The notes: generated by a model not told the origin, from the letters alone. 50,461 nt of DNA from Allobosea thiooxidans (GCF_900168195.1 NZ_FUYX01000023.1:1-50461); one strand, 5' to 3'; shown: positions 15,691 to 24,805, numbered from the stretch's first letter. Numbers and translations: made by a program.

Positions 15691-16631
15691 TGGCGCGCTT
15701 CATCCTGCAGCGGCTCGTGCTGCTGCTGCCGAGCCTGCTGGTTCCGCTGTTCCTGGTCTTCGTGCTGCTGCACCTGGCGCCGGGCGATCCCGCGGCGGTG
15801 ATGCTCGGCGCCGACGCCACCGCGGAGCGGATCGCGGCTTTGCGCGAGCAGCTCGGGCTGAACGAGCCCTTTGTGGTCCAGCTCGTCGTCTGGCTGAAGC
15901 AGATGTCGACGCTCGATCTCGGAGAGTCGATCTTCCTGCGCATGCCGGTGACGCAGGCGATCCTGCAGCGGGTGGAGCCGACCCTGATCCTGACACTCTA
16001 CGCTCTGATCATCGCGGTCGGCATCGGCATGATTTCGGGCGTGGTCTCGGCGGTCAACCGCAACGGGCCGGCCGACCAGGTGGCGATGGGCGTGGCGATG
16101 CTCGGCGTCTCGATGCCGGAATTCTGGTTCGGCCTGATGCTGATCCTGCTCTTCGCCGTGGAGTTCCGCCTGTTCCCAGTGGCCGGCTACATCCCGCTTG
16201 AGCGCGGCTTCTGGCAATGTCTGTGGTCACTCACCCTGCCGGCGCTGTCGGTCGGCCTGGTCCAGGCCGCCTTCATCGCCCGCATCACCCGCTCCAGCAT
16301 GCTCGACGTGCTGGGGGAGGATTTCATCCGGACGGCGCGCGCCAAGGGCCTGCCGGGCCATACCGTCATTGCCCGCCACGCCCTGAAGAACGCCCTGATG
16401 CCGATCATCACGGCGATCGGCATCACCTTTGCCGTCCTGATGGGCGGCGCGATCGCAATCGAGATCGTCTTCAACATCCCAGGCGTCGGGCGGTTACTGA
16501 TCAATGCGGTTTCGCGGCGCGACTATCCCGTGATCCAGGGCATCGTACTGTTCATGGCACTGACCTTCATCATCGTGAACCTGCTCGTCGATGTGCTCTA
16601 CAGCCTGGTCGACCCTCGCGTCGGCAAGTAG
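15690..16631 (+). CDS. ABC transporter permease, DppB type
   Basis: 313 aa, six predicted membrane segments. DppB/OppB hallmarks are the N-terminus FILQRLVLLLPSLLVPLF, LHLAPGDPAAVMLG, the helix AALREQLGLNEPFVVQ, and the coupling loop with RTARAKGLPGHTVIARHALKNAL (residues about 215-237). The C-terminus VDVLYSLVDPRVGK is typical. It forms the heterodimeric channel with the DppC-type permease at 13626. The TGATG overlap with the PLP gene shows one operon. It is the last gene of that operon; the following 560 bases hold no ATPase, so the energising subunits are not encoded locally. Confidence 0.92.
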   Translation: MARFILQRLVLLLPSLLVPLFLVFVLLHLAPGDPAAVMLGADATAERIAALREQLGLNEPFVVQLVVWLKQMSTLDLGESIFLRMPVTQAILQRVEPTLILTLYALIIAVGIGMISGVVSAVNRNGPADQVAMGVAMLGVSMPEFWFGLMLILLFAVEFRLFPVAGYIPLERGFWQCLWSLTLPALSVGLVQAAFIARITRSSMLDVLGEDFIRTARAKGLPGHTVIARHALKNALMPIITAIGITFAVLMGGAIAIEIVFNIPGVGRLLINAVSRRDYPVIQGIVLFMALTFIIVNLLVDVLYSLVDPRVGK

Positions 16632-17193
16632 GGAGGCGGCGCTCGACAATGACAGAGATGGCGAGCCCATAGAACGTATGGCCTGCTGCCACCTGCCGCG
16701 GCCGGGCGGCCCCAACTACGGTTGCGCGGTTCATTGCCAAATCGAGCGACCTGAGACCGGACGCTCTTAACGTCGGGAGGAGCCAGTCTCAGTCGCAATG
16801 CGGGCTCGCGGCCGATGTCTCACAAGGCAGCTCGCGCGCCTTCTGTCGGACCACTTCAAGCCCTTCGCGCCCCTTCGTTGTGGCGCGGTAAAGGCGTTGA
16901 TCACGGGTCTCATGTGTCGGGCCAACGGATAGGTCAGCTGCGCTTCCGTCTATTTGATACTGTAGGAGACGGACGCCTGCTGAACGAGCCTGACACCCGG
17001 TCCGTTATATATCCGGTGACGCCCGCAATATGGTGCGCCGCTCGGCCCGGAGCATCTTTCGCCTAGGTTGACGAGTGTCCGCTGTGGGGCAAAGCGCCAG
17101 CTTCCGCTTATGACGCCCGCCGGGCAGAAACCGGGTGTCGGCCATCGTGCGCGTGAGCTCTATCGGCGGGCCAAGCCTCCCAGGAGATGCGCC
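16632..17193. other. 562-base gap without a recognisable gene
   Basis: The stretch separates the aminoacylase operon from the SDR gene. The plus frame 16815-17066 and the minus frame 16598-16798 are arginine/proline-rich, match no family I know and lack good start sites. I see no clear terminator after the permease stop. It presumably carries the SDR promoter; no box pair is convincing. Confidence 0.45.
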
Positions 17194-17952
17194 ATGGAAC
17201 TCAAAGAGAAGACGATCATCGTAACGGGCGCGAGCAGCGGCATTGGCGCCGCTGGTGCGGAGCTGTTCTCGCGGGAGGGGGCCAACGTTGTATTGGGCGC
17301 TCGTCGCTCTCCTGAGCTTCGGGCGCTGACCGACAGGCTCAGGTCCGGTAACGGCAGGGCCGTTTTCCTCGCGGGTGACGTGCGGGACGAAGACTATGCC
17401 GAGGCGCTGGTCGAGCTGGCGGTCCGAGAGTTTGGCGGCCTCGATGGCGCATTCAACAATGTCGGCATCGTGGGGAAAATGGCACCGGTGCCCGATACGG
17501 ATAAGGCGGACTGGGACGAGGTGATCGCCATCAACCTCACTTCGGCCTTCCTGGCGGCGAAAGCGCAGATCCCCGCCCTCAGGAAGCGTGGCGGCGGGTC
17601 GATTGTGTTCACGTCGTCATTTGTGGGCTTCAGCAATGGCGGGATGCCGGGCATGGGAGCGTATGCCGCGTCCAAGGCTGGTATGAACGGGCTCGCGCAG
17701 TCATTGGCATCGGATCATGCCGCCGAGGGCATCCGGGTGAATGCGCTGTTGCCTGGAGGCACGATCACGCCTGCGGGTGGCGAGGGCAATGCCGAGGTGC
17801 TGGGCTTCATTGCGAACCTGCATCCGATGAAGCGCATGGCCAGCGCGAGGGAGATCGCTCAGGCGGCGCTCTTCCTGCTGTCCGACCGCTCCAGCTTCGT
17901 GACGGGAAGCCCGATGATCGTCGACGGTGGCATGTCGGTGCGGTTGCTCTGA
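17194..17952 (+). CDS. Short-chain dehydrogenase/reductase (classical SDR)
   Basis: 252 aa, the normal classical SDR length. The cofactor motif is TGASSGIGAAG (residues 12-22); ARR after the second strand suggests NADP preference. NNVGIVG replaces the usual NNAG, the catalytic Ser lies in VFTSSFVG, and Tyr-x3-Lys is YAASK. The C-terminus GSPMIVDGGMSVRLL is standard. It reduces or oxidises an unknown alcohol/ketone in the cytoplasm. ATG 17194 has AGGAG 8 bases upstream; the longer frame from 17068 lacks one. The gene stands alone on the plus strand, convergent with the XRE-cupin regulator, so it is not clearly part of either neighbouring operon. Confidence 0.9.
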   Translation: MELKEKTIIVTGASSGIGAAGAELFSREGANVVLGARRSPELRALTDRLRSGNGRAVFLAGDVRDEDYAEALVELAVREFGGLDGAFNNVGIVGKMAPVPDTDKADWDEVIAINLTSAFLAAKAQIPALRKRGGGSIVFTSSFVGFSNGGMPGMGAYAASKAGMNGLAQSLASDHAAEGIRVNALLPGGTITPAGGEGNAEVLGFIANLHPMKRMASAREIAQAALFLLSDRSSFVTGSPMIVDGGMSVRLL

Positions 17953-18113
17953 TGTTTCGGCTCGCGCTCTGGAATCGAGATCGGTTTGAGCGGCCCCTGG
18001 TTGGCCTCAATGTCGGCTTTCAGGCGTGGACCTAAAGTCAGCGGCTGGCGACACACGAGCGGCGGAGCCGCTATAAGAGTTTCGGATGCGGCGTCCTCTG
18101 ATGGCGATTTGCG

Positions 18114-18758
18114 TCAGCTCTCCCGGGACGGCGCGCCGGAATGCAGCGTGGTCACCCAGATCGCGCGAGCGACCGTCTGCTCGGGGTTGTCGAACATGTG
18201 CGGCACGATGCTGGGGAAGCAGACACTGTCCCCCGCATCGAGCAGATGAGGCTCATGCTCGAGCCAGATCCGGATCCGGCCGGCGAGCACATAGACCGCT
18301 TTCTCCCCGACATGCTGGACGAAGTCGGCGCCTGACGACGCGCCCGGATTGAGCGTCAGCTCGTAGATCTCGAGCGCTCCGCCCTGGGCCGGTGTCAGCG
18401 ATTCCTTGAGCACGCCGCTCGCCGTCAGGCGCAGCAGGCGCCGGTCGTTCCGGCGCACGATGTATTGCGACGACGGGTCGGGTGCGTGCGGCTCGAAGAA
18501 ATAGGAGATCGGCACGCCGAGCGCGATGCTGAGCAGCCGCAGGGTGCGGATGGAGGGCGAGGCGAGCGCCCGCTCCAGCTGGCTGATCATGCCATTGGAG
18601 AGCCCCGTGCGCTGCGCCAGCTCCTGGATCGAGAGCCCGGCGCGCTGGCGCAGCAGCCGGACCGTCTCGCCGAGCCGATGCTCGGCATCCTCGGGCACGA
18701 CGATCGCCTCGCCCGTGCCCTTCCCCGAAGCGCCCGTTCCCGTGGCGTTTCTGCTCAT
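18114..18758 (-). CDS. XRE-family regulator with C-terminal cupin
   Basis: 214 aa. An N-terminal HTH_3 domain (about residues 28-85: GETVRLLRQRAGLSIQELAQ, then TGLSNGMISQLERALASPS) is followed by a cupin_2 domain (about 120-205) with a double-stranded beta-helix ending WLEHEPHLLDAGDSVCFPSIVPHMF. This design is common in regulators of polyamine, amino-acid or ectoine catabolism (PuuR-like), where the cupin senses a small ligand. ATG 18758 is chosen because GAGAGGCG precedes it closely; the longer frame from 18830 has none. It is divergent from the binding-protein gene at 18964, and the shared 205-base region holds a promoter and short dyads. It most likely controls the importer/oxidase operon to its right. 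Confidence 0.9.
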   Translation of the reverse strand: MSRNATGTGASGKGTGEAIVVPEDAEHRLGETVRLLRQRAGLSIQELAQRTGLSNGMISQLERALASPSIRTLRLLSIALGVPISYFFEPHAPDPSSQYIVRRNDRRLLRLTASGVLKESLTPAQGGALEIYELTLNPGASSGADFVQHVGEKAVYVLAGRIRIWLEHEPHLLDAGDSVCFPSIVPHMFDNPEQTVARAIWVTTLHSGAPSRES

Positions 18759-18829
18759 CGATCGCCTCTCAAGCCAGTTTCCCGAAGCGCCCAGCACTAC
18801 CGCTCCACCTTGGCGCGCACGGCAGCACA

Positions 18830-18871
18830 TGTCAGCACGATTGACAGGCTATTTTAGCCGTGTTGAATTCA
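18830..18871 (+). promoter_or_regulatory. Candidate promoter/operator between XRE-cupin and importer operon
   Basis: TTGACA at 18841-18846 is a perfect -35 box; 17 bases on, TGAATT (18864-18869) could serve as a weak -10. The -35 is part of the dyad TGTCA-N7-TGACA (18830-18846), and the -10 region is the palindrome TGAATTCA (18864-18871). Either dyad could bind the divergently encoded XRE-cupin regulator. The region is clearly richer in A and T than the flanking genes. Confidence 0.4.
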
Positions 18872-18963
18872 TCATAACAAAAGTTAAGGGGATTGAAATC
18901 CCGCCTGCCCCGCGACGTGAGAACACGCCGCGGATCCGCGGTTTCATTGGGAGCGAGCACATC

Positions 18964-20616
18964 ATGTCCGACGGATATTCTGGAGTCACGGGCCCCACGC
19001 GCCGCGGCGCTCTGGCGATGGGCATGGGTCTTGCCGCCGGCATCGGCCTGCCGGCCTCGCTGCGGGCGGCCCAGCCGCCTGCCGAGCCCAAGGGGCAGGT
19101 CGTCGCGGGCCTGTCGCAGGAGCCGACCGTCTTCCACCCGCTGATGCCCGGCATCGAGGTCGACCAGGGCGTCTGGTGGCAGCTCTTCAGCACGCTCTGG
19201 TACATCGACCCGCAGGGCCGCTTCCAGCCGGACCTCGCCAAGGAGGTGCCGACCCTCGAGAATGGCGGGCTGTCCGCCGACGGCCTGACCTGGAAGGTCA
19301 AGCTGCGCAACGACGCCAAATGGCATGACGGCACGCCCTTCACCGCCGAGGACGTCAAGTTCAGCATCGACCTGATCAACAACAGCGCCTTCCGCGCCCG
19401 TAACCGGGTCGGGCACAGCCTCGTCCACGACATCAAGGTGGTCGCGCCGGACGAGATCCACTGGCGCATGGAGAGCGCCTATTCGCCCTATATGTCGATC
19501 CTGTCGCTGTTCTTCATCGTGCCCAAGCACGCGCTGGAGAAGGCGTCCGATCCCAATGCCTCACCCTTCAACAACGCGCCGATCGGGACCGGCCCGTTCC
19601 GCTGGGGCGAGCGCGTGCCGGGCGACCACATCCAGCTCCTCGCCAACAAGGCCTATCACGGGCGCGGGCCGTTCCTGGAGCGCGTGATCTTCAAATACGT
19701 TCCCGACCTGACCGTGCTCTACACCCAGTTCCGCACCGGCCAGATCGACTACACCGGTATCCAGGGCGTGCTGCCGAACTTCGTGAAGGAAGCGAAGACC
19801 CTGCCGGGCCGCAAGATCTCGGTCTCGCCGATGGCGTCGATCGAGCACATTGCGCCCAATCTCGAGTTCGGGCCGCTCGCCGACCGGTCGGTGCGGGAGG
19901 CGCTCTATCTCGCCATCAACAAGAAGGGGCTGATCGACGCGCTCAACTACGGGCTGCCGACGCCGACGGAATCCTTCGTGCCGCAGCAGGCCTGGTCCTT
20001 CAACAAGGACCTGCCGGCCCATGCCTACGACCCGGCCAAGGCCAACTCCATTCTCGACGCAGCCGGCTGGAAGCGCGGCTCCGGCGGCGTCCGCGAGAAG
20101 AACGGCGTCCGGCTGGAGTTCAGCAACTCGACCACCAGCGGCAACGCCGTGCGCGAGCAGACCCAGCAGCTCCTGATGCAGGACTGGAAGGCGATCGGCG
20201 CCTCGCTGCGGATCAGCAACATGCCCGCCGCCGTGATCTGGGGCGAATTCTGGCAGCAGTCGAAGTTCCAGTCGGTGATCGTCGGCGTCAATTTCATGCT
20301 GGGCAGCGACCCGGACGTGACACCGCGCTTCGGCTCCGGCGCGATCCCGGCCAAGGGCGGGCGCGGCTACAACACCTATCAGTACCAGAACAAGGAAGCC
20401 GATCGGCTGCTGGCCGAGGGCGCGGCCCAGTTCGACCTCGCCGAGCGCAAGAAGAGCTATGGTGCGCTGCAGAAGCTGGTCCGCGACGACCTCGCGATCC
20501 TGCCGCTGTTCCAGTCGGCCATCGCCGAAGGCACCAAGGAGGGGCTGCAGGGCTTCGCGCCCAACATCAACACCTCCTCGAACTGCTGGAACATGCGGGA
20601 GTGGTACTGGGCCTGA
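18964..20616 (+). CDS. ABC transporter substrate-binding protein, family 5
   Basis: 550 aa periplasmic binding protein. A twin-arginine-like signal PTRRGALAMGMGLAAGIGLP precedes the AxA-type site LRAAQ. The mature part shows QVVAGLSQEPTVFHPL, the signature block WKVKLRNDAKWHDGTPFTAEDVKFSIDLI, and IGTGPFRWGERVPGDHIQLLAN. The C-terminal part QKLVRDDLAILPLFQS is typical of Dpp/Opp proteins. ATG 18964 gives a proper signal peptide with GGGAGCGAG upstream; the open frame extends much farther upstream but overlaps the divergent regulator. It delivers its ligand to the permeases at 20644 and 21599. The presence of a FAD amine/amino-acid oxidase downstream suggests an amino-acid- or opine-like substrate, which is inference. 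Confidence 0.92.
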   Translation: MSDGYSGVTGPTRRGALAMGMGLAAGIGLPASLRAAQPPAEPKGQVVAGLSQEPTVFHPLMPGIEVDQGVWWQLFSTLWYIDPQGRFQPDLAKEVPTLENGGLSADGLTWKVKLRNDAKWHDGTPFTAEDVKFSIDLINNSAFRARNRVGHSLVHDIKVVAPDEIHWRMESAYSPYMSILSLFFIVPKHALEKASDPNASPFNNAPIGTGPFRWGERVPGDHIQLLANKAYHGRGPFLERVIFKYVPDLTVLYTQFRTGQIDYTGIQGVLPNFVKEAKTLPGRKISVSPMASIEHIAPNLEFGPLADRSVREALYLAINKKGLIDALNYGLPTPTESFVPQQAWSFNKDLPAHAYDPAKANSILDAAGWKRGSGGVREKNGVRLEFSNSTTSGNAVREQTQQLLMQDWKAIGASLRISNMPAAVIWGEFWQQSKFQSVIVGVNFMLGSDPDVTPRFGSGAIPAKGGRGYNTYQYQNKEADRLLAEGAAQFDLAERKKSYGALQKLVRDDLAILPLFQSAIAEGTKEGLQGFAPNINTSSNCWNMREWYWA

Positions 20617-20643
20617 CGGCCGCAAGAGCGAGATCGCGCCGCG

Positions 20644-21594
20644 ATGCTTCCCTATCTCATCCGCCGGCTCGGGCAGGCGCTGGTGCTCCTCCTCATCGTC
20701 TCGATGCTCGGCTTCGCCATTCTGCATCTGGCGCCGGGCGGGCCGCTGTCGCAGTTCGCCCTGTCGTCGCAGATGTCGCCGGAAGATATCGCGCGGATCT
20801 CGCGCCAGCTCGGCCTGGACCGGCCCCTGCCGGTCCAGTACGCGGACTGGCTCTGGCGCATGCTGCAAGGCGACTGGGGCACCTCCTATCGCGACGGCAG
20901 CGCCGTGCTCTCCGTCATCGGCTCGCATCTCCGGGCCACCTTCGAGCTGATGGCAACGGCGACGCTGATCGCCTGCCTGCTCGGCTGCTGGATCGGCATC
21001 CTCGGCGCGATCCGGCGCTATTCGCTGTTCGACACGCTCGCCACCGTGGGGGCGATGATCGCGCTCTCGATCCCCACCTTCTGGTTCGGTCTGGTCACGA
21101 TCTACGTCTTCTCGGTCACGCTCGGCTGGCTGCCGGCCGGCAACCGCCACACGGTCGGCGACGATTCCGTGCTCGACCTGCTGCATCATCTGATCGCCCC
21201 CGCCCTCGTGCTCGCGCTGGTCGAGACGGCGATCTGGGCCCGTTTCATGCGCTCCTCCATGCTCGATGTCATCGGCCAGGACTATATCCGCACCGCCCGG
21301 GCCAAGGGCCTGCCGGAGTGGAACGTCCTGTCGCGGCATGCGCTGCGCAACGCGCTGCTGCCGATGATCACCGTCGCCGGCCTGCAGTTCCCGACCCTGC
21401 TCGGCGGTGCGCTCGTCGCCGAGACGGTATTCACCTGGCCCGGCATGGGCCGGCTCTTCCTCGATTCCATCGCCTATCGCGACTACCCCGTGGTGATGGG
21501 CATCCTGATGCTCTCGGCCACGATGGTGATGCTCGGCTCGCTCCTCGCCGACCTGCTCTATGCGGTGGTCGACCCGCGGATCCGGATGGAGTGA
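20644..21594 (+). CDS. ABC transporter permease, DppB type
   Basis: 316 aa with six membrane segments. Landmarks: LIRRLGQALVLLLIVSMLG at the N-terminus, ILHLAPGGPLSQFA, a helix containing ARISRQLGLDRPLPVQYADW, and the coupling loop RTARAKGLPEWNVLSRHALRNALLPM (about residues 218-243). The C-terminus LLYAVVDPRIRME is standard. It pairs with the DppC-type permease that starts 5 bases after its stop, and with the binding protein 27 bases before it. The ATPase pair that normally follows is missing. Confidence 0.92.
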   Translation: MLPYLIRRLGQALVLLLIVSMLGFAILHLAPGGPLSQFALSSQMSPEDIARISRQLGLDRPLPVQYADWLWRMLQGDWGTSYRDGSAVLSVIGSHLRATFELMATATLIACLLGCWIGILGAIRRYSLFDTLATVGAMIALSIPTFWFGLVTIYVFSVTLGWLPAGNRHTVGDDSVLDLLHHLIAPALVLALVETAIWARFMRSSMLDVIGQDYIRTARAKGLPEWNVLSRHALRNALLPMITVAGLQFPTLLGGALVAETVFTWPGMGRLFLDSIAYRDYPVVMGILMLSATMVMLGSLLADLLYAVVDPRIRME

Positions 21595-21598
21595 GGCG

Positions 21599-22486
21599 AT
21601 GACCATGCAAGCCGCCTCCGTTTCGGCCGAACCGACGCCCGTCGCCTCCACGAACACAGCCTGGCGGCGCTTCCGCCGCCACCGGCTCGCCATGGCCGGC
21701 ACGGCCACGATCCTCGTCCTGGCCTTGGGCTCGGTCTTCGGCCCGTTCCTGCTGCCCTTCGACGACACCCATATCGACATCCTGCAGCGCTTCGCGCCGC
21801 CGCTCTCTGGCGTCCATGTGCTGGGCACCGACGAGCTCGGCCGTGACATCCTCGCCCGGCTGATGATGGGCGGGCGCATCTCGCTCGCGATCGGCTTCCT
21901 TGCCATGGCAGTCGCGATGGCGATCGGCATCGCGGTCGGCGTGGTCGCCGGCTTCTATGGCGGCTGGCTCGGCTCCGCGCTGATGCGCTTCGTCGATGCG
22001 GTGCTGTGCTTCCCGGCGATCTTCCTGCTGCTGGCGCTGGCGGCGCTCACCGAACCGGGCATCGTCGCGACCACGCTGCTGATCGCCGCGACCTCCTGGA
22101 TGAACGTCGCCCGCATCGTCGAGGCCCAGATCCGCTCCCTGCGCGAGCGCGACTTCGCCGTGGCGGCCCGGTCCGTGGGCGCAAGCAACCTCTACATCAT
22201 GTTCCGCAGTCTGCTGCCGAACGCGATGGCGCCGATCGTGGTGGCGGCAACGCTCAACGTCGCCAAGGCGATCCTGCTCGAATCCTACATCAGCTTCCTC
22301 GGCTACGGCATCCAGCCGCCAGCCTCGAGCTGGGGCAACATGCTGAACAACGCCCAGATCTACCTGACGAGCGCACCCTGGCTCGCGCTCCTGCCGGGCA
22401 TCGCGATCACGCTCGCCGTGACCAGCTTCAACTTCATCGGCGACGGCCTGCGCGACGCGCTCGATCCGCGCCTGGACATCAACTGA
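21599..22486 (+). CDS. ABC transporter permease, DppC type
   Basis: 295 aa. A hydrophilic N-terminal tail, first membrane segment MAGTATILVLALGSVFG, then HVLGTDELGRDILARLMMGGRISLA and five further membrane segments follow the DppC/OppC plan. The coupling loop is AARSVGASNLYIMFRSLLPNAMAPI, and the C-terminus is FIGDGLRDALDPRLDIN. ATG 21599 lies just behind GTGAGG, which overlaps the end of the previous gene; ATG 21605 is possible. It forms the channel with the protein at 20644. It is followed after 53 bases by the FAD oxidoreductase rather than by an ATPase. Confidence 0.92.
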   Translation: MTMQAASVSAEPTPVASTNTAWRRFRRHRLAMAGTATILVLALGSVFGPFLLPFDDTHIDILQRFAPPLSGVHVLGTDELGRDILARLMMGGRISLAIGFLAMAVAMAIGIAVGVVAGFYGGWLGSALMRFVDAVLCFPAIFLLLALAALTEPGIVATTLLIAATSWMNVARIVEAQIRSLRERDFAVAARSVGASNLYIMFRSLLPNAMAPIVVAATLNVAKAILLESYISFLGYGIQPPASSWGNMLNNAQIYLTSAPWLALLPGIAITLAVTSFNFIGDGLRDALDPRLDIN

Positions 22487-22539
22487 CGCCACTTTTCACT
22501 GCCGCTGCGGCCGTCCAGGCCCGTCTCAGGAGCATCTCC

Positions 22540-23868
22540 ATGTCCCCGCCGGTCAACCGCATTCCCAGCGACGAGCGCCTGCCGGAAGCCGTCGACGTCG
22601 TGGTCATCGGCGGCGGCGTGATTGGCGTCTCCAGCGCCTATCACCTCGCCCGCAAGGGGCTTTCCGTCGCGCTGGTCGAGAAGGGCCATGTCGCCGGCGA
22701 ACAGTCGAGCCGCAACTGGGGCTGGTGCCGCCAGCAGGGGCGCGCCCGCGCCGAGATCCCGCTCGCCCGCGAAGCGCTGCGCCTCTGGGAGGAAATCCAG
22801 GAGGAGGCCGGCGCCGATACCGGCTTCCGCCGCACCGGTGTGCTCTTTCTGACCAAGGACCCCAAGGAAGCGGCCGACTGGGAGCGCTGGGCGGGCATCG
22901 CGCGCGAGCAGCAGGTCCATTCCACCTTGCTGACGCCGGCGCAGGTCGCCGAGACGCTGCCCACCAACGCCGAGAAATGGGTCGCCGGTCTCCATACCCC
23001 GAGCGATGGCCGGGCCGAGCCCTCGATGGCGGTGCCGGCGCTCGCGCTCGCGGCGCGCAAGCGGGGCGTGACCATCCATCAGGGCTGCGCGGCCCGCGGG
23101 CTGGAGACGACGGGCGGCGCGGTCAGCGCCGTCGTCACCGAAAAGGGCGCCATCCGCACCCAGGCCGTGCTGCTCGCGGGCGGCGCCTGGTCCTCGCTGT
23201 TCTGCCGGCGCCACGGCATCGACCTGCCGATCGGGCTGGTCGACGCCACCGCCTGTCGCACCACCCCGGCACCCGAATTCACAGACGGCGCGCTCGGCAC
23301 GACGGCCTACTGCATCCGCCGCCGGCTCGATGGCGGCCTGACCCTGGCCCTGCGCGGGCGCGGTACCGTCAACCTGACGCCCGACATCCTGCGTTACGCC
23401 AAGGCATTCTGGCCGACCTTCAAGCAGCGTCGCGCCGGGTTGAAGCTGCGGCTGGGCACCGACTTCTTCAAGCAACTCTTCGGCAACGCGAACTGGCGCC
23501 TCGACCAGCCCTCGCCCTTCGAGGCCGTGCGCGTGCAGGACCCCGCCCCCGACATGGAGCTGGTCAACGCGGCGCTGGCCGCTCTGATCCAGGGCAATCC
23601 CGAGCTCAAGGACATCCGCATCGCGGAGGCCTGGGGCGGCACCATCGATTCCACGCCCGACACCGTGCCGGTGATCTCGGCCGTCCCAAGTCTGCAGGGC
23701 TTCTTCCTCGCCACCGGCTTCTCCGGGCACGGCTTCGGCATCGGCCCGGCGGCCGGCAAGCTCGCCGCCGACATCGTCCGGGGTGACACCCCGCTGGTCG
23801 ACCCCGCCGCCTACAGCTACCAGCGGCTGGTCGACGGCCGCCCGCTGGCGCCCGTCGGGCTGTTCTAG
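22540..23868 (+). CDS. FAD-dependent oxidoreductase (DAO family, amino-acid/opine oxidase-like)
   Basis: 442 aa, DAO/glycine-oxidase fold. The FAD-binding dinucleotide motif VVVIGGGVIGVSSAYHLA lies at residues 18-35, with Glu in ALVEKGHV at the end of the second strand. EQSSRNWGWCRQQGRA (residues about 54-69) is a segment I remember from a rhizobial branch of this family. The C-terminal FAD contact is GFFLATGFSGHGFGIGPAAGKLAAD. No signal peptide is seen. It probably oxidises an amine, N-substituted amino acid or opine imported by the preceding transporter, giving a 2-keto acid or aldehyde that the next gene's reductase could take. ATG 22540 has AGGAG 8 bases upstream. The exact substrate cannot be read from sequence. 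Confidence 0.88.
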   Translation: MSPPVNRIPSDERLPEAVDVVVIGGGVIGVSSAYHLARKGLSVALVEKGHVAGEQSSRNWGWCRQQGRARAEIPLAREALRLWEEIQEEAGADTGFRRTGVLFLTKDPKEAADWERWAGIAREQQVHSTLLTPAQVAETLPTNAEKWVAGLHTPSDGRAEPSMAVPALALAARKRGVTIHQGCAARGLETTGGAVSAVVTEKGAIRTQAVLLAGGAWSSLFCRRHGIDLPIGLVDATACRTTPAPEFTDGALGTTAYCIRRRLDGGLTLALRGRGTVNLTPDILRYAKAFWPTFKQRRAGLKLRLGTDFFKQLFGNANWRLDQPSPFEAVRVQDPAPDMELVNAALAALIQGNPELKDIRIAEAWGGTIDSTPDTVPVISAVPSLQGFFLATGFSGHGFGIGPAAGKLAADIVRGDTPLVDPAAYSYQRLVDGRPLAPVGLF

Positions 23869-23878
23869 AGTCGCCGGC

Positions 23879-24805
23879 ATGACCATCCTCTACAAGGCCA
23901 GCGCCGAGCGGGCGGGGCAATGGGCCGCGGCCTTCGCCCGGCAGGCCCCCGGCGTTCCGTTCCGCATCTGGCCGGATATCGGCGACCCCGAAGCAGTCGA
24001 ATATCTGCTGCTCTGGCAGCCGCCGGAGCGGATCGCCGAGACCTTCCCCAATCTGAAGATGGTGTTTTCGGTCGGGGCCGGCGTCGACCAGCTCGACTTC
24101 AGCAAGCTGCCGCCCGGGTTGCCGGTCGTGCGCATGCTTGAGCCCGGCATCGCCGAGAGCATGGCCGAGTTTGTCTGCATGGCGACCCTGATGCTGCACC
24201 GTGACATGGTCGCCTATCTCGACCAGCAGCGCCGGCGGCAATGGCGCGAGATCCAGGTCCAACCCGGCGCGCGCCGCCGCGTCGGCATCCTCGGGCTCGG
24301 GCAGCTCGGCCAGGCGAGCCTCGCGAAGCTGCGGCCCTTCGGCTTTCCCCTCTCCGGCTGGAACCGCTCGCCGCGCCAGATCGAGGGCGTCGCCTGCTTC
24401 ACCGGAGCGGACGAACTGCCAGCCTTCCTGGCGCAGACGGACATCCTGATCTGCCTGCTGCCATTGACCGAGGCGACGCGCGGCATTCTCAACGCGCGGC
24501 TGTTCGCTGCGCTGCCGCCGGGCGCCGCCATCATCAATGTCGGGCGCGGCGGCCATCTCGTCGAGGCGGATCTCCTGGCGGCGCTGGAAACCGGGCAGCT
24601 TTCGGGCGCGATGATCGACGTTCTCGATCCCGAGCCGCCGCCGGCGGAGCATCCGTTCTGGCGGCATCCGCGCATCGTGATGACACCCCACATCGCCAGC
24701 ATGACGCGACCGGAGGGCGGGGCCGCCTTCGTGCTCGAGACGATCGAGCGCCACCGCAGGGGGCTCCCGATCGAGGGCCTCGTTCCGCGCGGTCAGGAAT
24801 ACTGA
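23879..24805 (+). CDS. D-isomer 2-hydroxyacid dehydrogenase, GhrA-like (glyoxylate/hydroxypyruvate reductase)
   Basis: 308 aa. The N-terminal catalytic domain lacks the usual long first helix and contains VFSVGAGVDQLDF and ESMAEFVCMATLMLHRDM, as in GhrA. The NAD(P)-binding motif is GILGLGQLGQAS, and WNRSPRQ after the second strand suggests NADPH. The catalytic set is Arg in NVGRGGHLVE, Glu in DPEPPPAEHPFW and His in TPHIASM. It reduces glyoxylate, hydroxypyruvate or a related 2-keto acid. It starts 10 bases after the oxidase stop and ends the operon. A keto acid released by the oxidase is the natural candidate substrate, by inference. Confidence 0.9.
   Translation: MTILYKASAERAGQWAAAFARQAPGVPFRIWPDIGDPEAVEYLLLWQPPERIAETFPNLKMVFSVGAGVDQLDFSKLPPGLPVVRMLEPGIAESMAEFVCMATLMLHRDMVAYLDQQRRRQWREIQVQPGARRRVGILGLGQLGQASLAKLRPFGFPLSGWNRSPRQIEGVACFTGADELPAFLAQTDILICLLPLTEATRGILNARLFAALPPGAAIINVGRGGHLVEADLLAALETGQLSGAMIDVLDPEPPPAEHPFWRHPRIVMTPHIASMTRPEGGAAFVLETIERHRRGLPIEGLVPRGQEY

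Noticed and set aside
19561..21930. Very long minus-strand open frame (789 codons) opposite binding-protein and permease genes
   Set aside because: It runs across three well-supported plus-strand genes and their boundaries, and its composition is typical antisense shadow (Arg, Gln, His, Asp rich).
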